64,000 bases of DNA from Galaxea fascicularis (Eukaryota > Cnidaria > Anthozoa > Scleractinia > Euphylliidae), in NCBI GenBank assembly GCA_948470475.1, contig OX419336.1, positions 31,496,915 through 31,560,914 of the forward strand. The letters run 5' to 3'. The first letter of the stretch is position 1. Each line of letters opens with the position of its first letter. The translations under genes and the position numbers were made by a program. The notes beneath the pieces are model-generated. The model made no database searches, was not told where the DNA came from, and worked only from the letters and a program-made list of their open reading frames with translations. Shown piece after piece: positions 58,801 through 64,000 of this stretch.

Positions 58801-61800
58801 ACAAGTTTTCCGAGAAGGCTCCCGATGGTGCATGGCCACTTGCATGTTCTCTCATTCCCTTAAGCCCTGTTCAAACGGCTCATGACAGTCGATGATAGTT
58901 GAGCGCGCGCTTCCGTTTGACCACCATCATGCACTATCATTGACTATCATCAACTATCATTCAGTTTGAGCTTGTTCAAATTCTTCATGATAGTTGATGA
59001 TAGTTTTTCTCGTTTGACCACGCGTATGATAGTTCACGATAGTTTTTCGGTCAGCTGTTCTGATAATCACTGGCCCGGTAGCGGTCAGAAAACATGCTTC
59101 CGCCCTCTTTTTTGTCGCGAAAAATTCATACTTTTACAAGTTTGTCTTACAGGACACCGTTTAGTATTAACATTTTTACACGGGAAGAGCTTCAAATTCC
59201 CTGCCCTTGTGATCTTGTTTGCGCAAATGCCGGTGAACTATCGTCAACTATCACGAACTTCTTTGGCCGTTTGACCATGTGAATGATAGTTGGTGATAGT
59301 TGATGACAGTTGGGAGAATCAACTATCATTGACTATTGCGCGCCCTTTGACCAGGGCTTTAACATTTCTGTGGTAAATGAGTGAGTCTGATGTTTTTCTG
59401 CAAAAATATCACGTGAAGTGAATAGAGCCCTTGTTTTTTGATAGCAATGAATTGAACAATGTTTTTCATTATACCATAATTACAAATAAATTATTTGTTT
59501 TACTTTACTCTGACTCAATCTCATCTGATAGGTACATCTATAGAACTTACGATGATAAGGGCAAATGCACACCTATTGGTGGAGCTCATAAAAGTGCTAC
59601 ATTGAGGACACATAACCTTCAGAAACCTGCCAGGCTGTATTGGGATATGACTCCTAAACTCACAGAAATCATTGAAAATGCTGTCGCGTTTGCACAAAAG
59701 GTCAGTATAATTGTGTTGTTCCAGAAAATATCCATTACATCCCCTACAGAAGATCAGTGGAAATTCCAACTTCCATTGGGGGGGAGTATGGATATTTTAT
59801 GAAGGCAGTCACCTTCTAGGTATTGCCATTATTCTTGTCTAAAGTTGTCTTGCAAAGTATGTGCCAAGGTATTGTGTAGTTCCAGAAAATATCCATACCC
59901 CCACCACGGAGGGAATATCATATAGGACCCCCCCACCCCTTCGGATATTTTATTTTAGCGAGGATGCAGTAACCCCCCCTCCCCACTGGAAATTATATTC
60001 TTCAAAGCAAACAACAAACAAGAGGCCGTGCATCTATTGTCTGGCACGTATTTGAGACGATGTTGTAAACGTTGCGTATACGCACGTGTGTAAGGTAAAA
60101 GTCGCAAATTACCCTAAATACATAACCTGAACTTTATTGTTTTATGTATACAGAAGCTGGTCTAAAACGTAAAATATAGTATTACCAGAATCTGAACTGA
60201 GCTACTACCATACTAGTCACAAATAAACAATTTTTTGAGCTGTTTACAAAATTTGTGAAACGTTAATTTCGCGCACTTCAAATGAACACGATTGCAACCA
60301 CAAATTCTGTAATGAAGAGAAAAAAGTGACTAACGAGTTAATAGCAAGTTTTCTGTACTCATCTCGCCAAATGACAGCCTCTAATGTATAAAAGATGCTC
60401 CACAAACGCAGTGATTCTCAGCGAGTATCCAGCAAGAACATTCATTGTCAAGTTACCAGTCCACCACGGACAACTATGGAGACTGGTAATGAGTAATGCC
60501 GCCCCTTTCAAAATCGTCTTTATTTCACGATTTCATTTGGTGCTGGTTTGCTCCCAAAGTACTATTAGGAAAAAGGATATTTGTTTTTTGGCAACAGCAC
60601 TGTTAGAAGTATCGTAATTTACCGACTTAAAACTTCGGAACGTCCCAAGAAAGTTGGTAAGCGGCACAATCTAACGTATGAAGTGAGTCGATCGATTTTC
60701 TTCCATCTGGACGTGAATTTCGCCTCTAACCCCCCCTCCCCTCCGGAATTTCCTGGGCCTTTGACCCCCCCACCCCCCTGGAATGTCCAATTCCCTCCGT
60801 GGTGGGGGTATGGATATTTTCTGGAACTACACATTCTTATTTTTTCATATTTACATGGAAAATGAGTTTAAATGGGCAAAGTAATAAAAATGATTTGTGA
60901 TTGTGAGTTTGCAATAATTACTTTTTTAGCTTGGCTAGTCAGTAGATTATTGTAATTAAAACTTTGACTCAGTAAGAGAAACAATCTTGTTTGCCGTTAT
61001 GCATAGTATTGTTTAACATTAAATGGCACAACTCTTTTTATTTCTTTTCCAGAATAATGATGACGTTCAACATAATGTCTTGGTTCATGATGCATTTGGA
61101 AAAGGATTGATAAAACACATGAAGGTCTGTTTGTTTGACATTCACTGTGCGATTGTGTTGTCATTTAAACGTTTTGCAGATTTTTAACACTGGAAAATCA
61201 CTCTTGCTCCAAACATTCCATATGTTCGTATTATTTCTGTTAATAATGCTAAACTGGAGTTTTTGCAGTTTATACTGTATATTCGACAAGATTGGACAAA
61301 CACAGTTTGAACAGTACATCAAAAAATAAATATTACTGTAAGGTGGATCTACCATAGTCACCACATTTCTTAACCCAGGGGACTTTTTGTCCAGTTTCCA
61401 TACCACAAAGTGTGCATAAAATAGTCGGTACCTTGTCCAGAATAACTTAATGTATTATTTTTGCCTGTTTGTTCTTTTGATATAAAGAAAGATTCTCAGG
61501 TCACTTGATCATCAGATGATTTCATTTGGCTAGCTATGTATTGTGCTGCAAATCCTTTTAGTCTAACCACAGGATGTCAATTTGCCTGATTTGTAACAGA
61601 TCAGTCCTGACGCATTCATCCAGCTAGCATTACAGCTTACTTATTATAAAGATTCTGGTGGAAGACATGCTCTCACTTACGAGTCTTCCATGACTCGCCT
61701 CTACCTTCAAGGCAGAACAGAAACTGTGCGCAGCTTCACAATGGAGGCTAAAGAGTTTGTGTTGGCAGTTGTGGATAAGACAGTTCCTGTACAGGAGAAG

Positions 61801-63253
61801 TACAGGCTTCTGCTGAAAGCTGCTGATCTTCATGCAAAGAAGTATAAAGACTGTATGAATGGCAAGGGCATTGACAGACATCTTTTTGCACTCTATGTAG
61901 TGTGCAGGGGTCAGGGATATGTAAGTAGTGCTTTGTATCTCTCAGTATTTTTCCTTCATGCAATGGAATCAAAATTTGACAGAAAATGTGAAGGGGATTG
62001 GAATCATTCTCGTCCCCAGAGGCCGTGATTCTTTCAGTCAGCAGCAAGAATAACGACCTCTAGCCAGTTCTGAAATATGTGCAGTCTCAGTGAAGGTGCA
62101 CTTTTGTAACCATTGGCAACCATCATTGTTTCAACTGCTGAGTTTGCGTAGAAGAGTCAGAAGTCCGTGATTCATGGACTTCCTGTTTTGGAACCAGCCA
62201 GAGGTCGCTATTCTTGGTGCTGACCAAAACAATCGAAGCCTCTGGGGAGGAGAATGGATTGGGATTTATTTATTGATAACATGAAACCATGTTATGACAG
62301 ATTTGTTAGCAAACCCAAATCTTCATTTCATGTATATCCTGGTTCGAATAAAATGATATTGACAATTTGACTTGACTGTGTGATAACAGAACAGGGTTCT
62401 CCTTTGAATCTAGTTAGAAGGAAATACATGTGATGATTGTGTACATTTTTCAGGAAAGTGAGTTTCTAAAGAGTGCCTTAAGCCTACCATGGACTCTGTC
62501 AACAAGCCAGCAACCTCAACAGCAAATGGCTGGCCAGCACTTTAGTGTGACAGAACCAGAGCTCACCCATTTGGTAGGTGTCATTATTTAACTACTCAGG
62601 GGTTTCATTAGAAGCCAGCAACCGGCGAAAATCGCCACCTAGTTTGTCAGAATTTACCTCTCACCGCCACCTACTTTGTCTAGATTTCACCAAAATTATT
62701 AAAACAAATTAATCAGGTCGCCGCTTACTTTAGCAAGCTCAGACAGCTATTTCAAAACTTATTGAAACCCCTGAACTACTGGAAAATTTGAATAGCATAG
62801 CTTTTTGGAATTGTTGATTTTATAAGCGAGAATGAAAAAAATATATGTATACATTGTATGTAACATTTTGTGAAAGGAAAAAACTGAGCTTCATTGCAAA
62901 AGATACATGTACAAAGCTGGGCAATCTTGGCTGCAAGTTTCTTATTTTTTTATCATTTTATTGTCTCAAAGGGAAATGTTCACAGGTGTGTTAACCAAAT
63001 TTCACTTTAAATTTGTATAACCTTAAAAGCCGTAACATTGGACCTGTTCTTTCCACAGATTTCTCCTGGAGGAGGGTTCGGACCAGTAGCTGATGACGGT
63101 TATGGCATTTCCTACATGGTTCCTGATGATCATAAGGTTTTCTTCCATATTTCCTCCAAGATCTCTTCCAAACAGTCAAACTCTGACAGGTTTGTCAAAC
63201 TACTGTTTGAAACTATGTCTGAGATCAAAGAAATCTATGAATTGGCTAACTAA
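46815..63253 (+). CDS. CPT1: Carnitine O-palmitoyltransferase 1
   Basis: It transfers long-chain acyl groups from CoA to carnitine at the mitochondrial outer membrane, the controlling step of fatty-acid oxidation. Fourteen GT-AG exons: 46815-46948, 48663-48952, 49370-49581, 51085-51272, 53172-53303, 53971-54025, 54737-54866, 56344-56483, 58130-58329, 59532-59700, 61053-61124, 61600-61920, 62454-62573 and 63059-63253; 785 aa (human CPT1A 773). The N-terminus MAEARAAV resembles the malonyl-CoA-sensing MAEAHQAV. Membrane segments lie at about 57-74 and 107-126. The catalytic His is His475 in [27 protein letters not shown] keeps the Met (605) tied to malonyl-CoA inhibition; [13 protein letters not shown] and [18 protein letters not shown] complete the choline/carnitine acyltransferase core. 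His5 of vertebrate CPT1 is Arg here. All key catalytic residues are present, so the enzyme should be active. Confidence 0.97.
47585..47966. repeat. MITE in CPT1 intron 1
   Basis: CTTTTCATGAGCCGAACC faces GGTTCATGAAAAG with TCAGTTC inside. The phrase GCGTCTGAAT/C (also as ATTCAGACGGCG) recurs at about five positions inside and around it, extending to 47990. A (ATGT)n run and AT-rich intron follow to 48662 with nothing else recognised. Confidence 0.65.
50069..50790. mobile_element. Foldback element with tandem-repeat arms in CPT1 intron 3
   Basis: The arms are inverted copies of about 190-250 bp built from the word CGAAAACGAAGCAC repeated roughly every 20-25 bases. The tips GGTAGTATCGAAAACGAAGC and GCTTCGTTTTCGATACTACC are exact inverses. 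A 10-bp duplication, GAATGAATGA, flanks it (50059-50068 and 50791-50800). A second, nested inverted repeat lies in the middle: GGAGCCCTGACTGAATTAAA at about 50417 faces TTTAATTCAGTCAGGGCTCC near 50515. No coding is seen. Confidence 0.88.
51889..52773. mobile_element. CCAGAAAATATCCAT-family TIR element in CPT1 intron 4
   Basis: ATTCCAGAAAATATCCATTC faces GTATGATATTTTCTGGAAT. Each end continues into CACGGAYGGCTT-like and pyrimidine-rich blocks (CCCCCCTTGCCTTCAGAAATTCC against the mirrored version on the right with CCCCTCCCCTTCGGAAATCC). The element is 885 bp. A related one lies at 59874. Confidence 0.75.
53371..53504. repeat. MITE in CPT1 intron 5
   Basis: CAAGGCTGCGCGGCATTGACC faces GGTCACCTCCAGCCTTG, and TTGTTTTGATACA faces TGTATCAAAACAA. 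The length is 134 bp. Confidence 0.8.
55502..55748. repeat. Two tandem 107-bp TIR units in CPT1 intron 7
   Basis: Units at 55502-55608 and 55641-55748 both start TAACCCTTTCACTCCTGAGA and end TTAGGAGGGAAAGGGTTA. They are about 93% alike by eye. Both contain the palindrome GTGCCAAATGGCAC or its variant GTGCCCTTTGGCAC. They may be neighbouring insertions of one MITE. Confidence 0.85.
56662..57626. mobile_element. 965-bp foldback element with about 430-bp arms in CPT1 intron 8
   Basis: AGCACAGGCAGCCCAAGCTC on the left faces GAGCTTGGGTTACCTGTGCT on the right. The arms remain paired for about 430 bp through words such as TTGCTTGCTGTGTGGTTATT, AACTCGAGGTTAAAATAT and AACGTTCTAGCCACGCAAT; only about 100 bp at the centre is unpaired. 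Arm identity looks above 90% by eye. Short open frames in it mirror each other (both contain [11 protein letters not shown]) and are by-products of the palindrome, not genes. Confidence 0.92.
58430..58596. repeat. MITE with AGGCTGTGCTCTA termini (copy 2)
   Basis: AAGGCTGTGCTCTAAG faces CTATAGCACAGCT. It is in the opposite orientation to the copy at 8400-8568 and shares AAACCATTGAAATCCAGGG. Confidence 0.85.
58862..59360. repeat. 500-bp MITE built from a CTATCATCAACTATCA motif
   Basis: TTAAGCCCTGTTCAAACGG faces GCCCTTTGACCAGGGCTTTA. Both ends contain several copies of GATAGTTGATGATAGT and its inverse, and GTTTGACCA recurs on both sides. The inner 150 bp is single copy. Confidence 0.8.
59719..59802. 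repeat. Short CCAGAAAATATCCAT-family MITE
   Basis: TTCCAGAAAATATCCATTAC faces GGGGGGGAGTATGGATATTTT around a centre with AAATTCCAACTTCC. It begins just inside CPT1 intron 10, some 20 bases after the donor. Confidence 0.7.
59874..60832. mobile_element. CCAGAAAATATCCAT-family TIR element in CPT1 intron 10
   Basis: GTGTAGTTCCAGAAAATATC faces GATATTTTCTGGAACTACAC exactly. Next come ATACCCCCACCACGGAGGG and its inverse, then degenerate pyrimidine-rich blocks (CCCCCCCACCCC, CCCCCCTCCCC). The element is 959 bp; the central 700 bp is without recognisable coding. Confidence 0.85.
62001..62259. repeat. MITE in CPT1 intron 12
   Basis: GAATCATTCTCGTCCCCAGA with GGC faces GCCTCTGGGGAGGAGAATGG. Next inward, TTCTTGGTGCTGACCAAAA on the right mirrors TTTCAGTCAGCAGCAAGAA on the left, and GAAGTCCGTGATTC/ATGGACTTC forms an inner hairpin. 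Confidence 0.75.
62596..62774. repeat. MITE in CPT1 intron 13
   Basis: TCAGGGGTTTCATTAGAA faces TTATTGAAACCCCTGA. Internal words CGCCACCTAGTTTGTC and CGCCACCTACTTTGTC repeat every 50 bases or so. Confidence 0.75.
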
Positions 63254-63311
63254 GCAGCAGAGGACCAAGCACCAAAGAGTACATCCTTTACAGTGCGATG
63301 CGGCTTACTGT

Positions 63312-63484
63312 GGCCACCCAACAAACATTTTTACAAGTTAGCCAATCAGGGTACTCGAATTTGATTGACAGACACGCCTCCATTTGGATGTTGCGTGTTG
63401 AAACTTTCTACAGAGGCATATCGGTCAATCAAATTCGCATACCTTGATCAGTGGCTAACTTCTAAAAATGTTTGTTGGGTGGCC
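63312..63484. repeat. MITE in the CPT1 3' UTR
   Basis: GGCCACCCAACAAACATTTT faces AAAATGTTTGTTGGGTGGCC exactly. The inner arms pair through AGTTAGCCA against TGGCTAACT and AATTTGATTGACAGA against a CGGTCAATCAAATT stretch. It starts 58 bases after the stop codon and precedes the poly(A) signal, so transcripts would carry it as a hairpin. Confidence 0.85.
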
Positions 63485-63627
63485 AGGGTAAGGCGTGTCG
63501 TACTGTAAGGCTAGGAGGAGGAAAAAAGACAATTTTTTGGTGAAAAGTACACTGTCTTGTAAAAAATTGTGAAATGTTGTGAGTTATTGAAAGTGGACCA
63601 TACTTATTTAGAAAATGCTGTCTGATC

Positions 63628-63633
63628 AATAAA
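63628..63633 (+). terminator. Poly(A) signal of CPT1
   Basis: AATAAA lies 375 bases after the stop codon; another occurs near 63766. The remaining sequence to the window end shows nothing recognisable. Confidence 0.5.
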
Positions 63634-64000
63634 TCACTTTTTACAGAATACAGTGTGAAATTTAAGGGCTGGCGTTACTGTTATTCAGCTGATAATTAAT
63701 TTAATAACACAATTTTATGCATGTTCATGCAATTCTATGCCACTTACTTGCCTTTATGTCCTCTAAATAAACACAACTTTTGTAGATGAGGTGGCATGCA
63801 TTCAAGGAAATGACGTGCACCTTGAGCGCATTATATTTTGTGGTTGTTATTTATAAATAAGTGTATATCTGATTGAATATTTTTTTTAATGGATGTGTTT
63901 CAGACACAGTGTCTGAACTAAATGCATGTGAAACACTGTGTACAGTTTAGTCCACTGAATCTTACAACTACCGTATAATATTGTAGCCTATTATGTAATG

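Overview
The window looks like nuclear DNA of an anthozoan cnidarian, probably a stony coral or close relative. The genes have many GT-AG introns, the encoded proteins are animal orthologues, and the non-coding part is moderately AT-rich and crowded with short inverted-repeat elements (MITEs), tRNA-headed SINEs with (ATT)n tails and decayed LINE pieces. Nothing bacterial is present. Every call is from reading the sequence alone; exon joins were checked for GT-AG ends and reading phase.

Layout: 1-4.1 kb is repeat-rich: a terminal-inverted-repeat element carrying a RecQ-like helicase fragment, a broken LINE reverse transcriptase, minisatellites and a telomere-like duplication. 4156-12370 (+) is a six-exon dihydrofolate reductase gene (DHFR-1), whose introns hold a MITE, a SINE and a small LTR element with identical LTRs. 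14737-17283 (-) is a single-exon ANKRD34-like ankyrin protein. 17.4-32.9 kb is gene-poor and includes a 1.5-kb element with 9-bp target duplications and a second RecQ-like fragment. 32.9-34.3 kb (-) holds two exons of one Ig domain, followed by a truncated LINE. 38730-39907 (+) is PEX11-gamma. 42281-46576 (-) is a second six-exon DHFR gene (DHFR-2). 46815-63253 (+) is a 14-exon carnitine palmitoyltransferase 1 gene (CPT1) whose introns and 3' flank hold at least ten inverted-repeat elements.

The main themes are these. (1) Two DHFR paralogues lie on opposite strands with nearly identical exon lengths and phases. DHFR-2 looks canonical and DHFR-1 has diverged in the substrate pocket; both have an E2F-type motif upstream. 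(2) DHFR-2 and CPT1 are head to head across 238 bp, suggesting a shared promoter. PEX11-gamma lies nearby, so a peroxisomal and a mitochondrial fatty-acid gene flank a folate gene. (3) Two unrelated inverted-repeat elements each carry only the N-terminal helicase motifs of a RecQ-like protein, and both have termini that are themselves palindromic. This is the best candidate for something undescribed.
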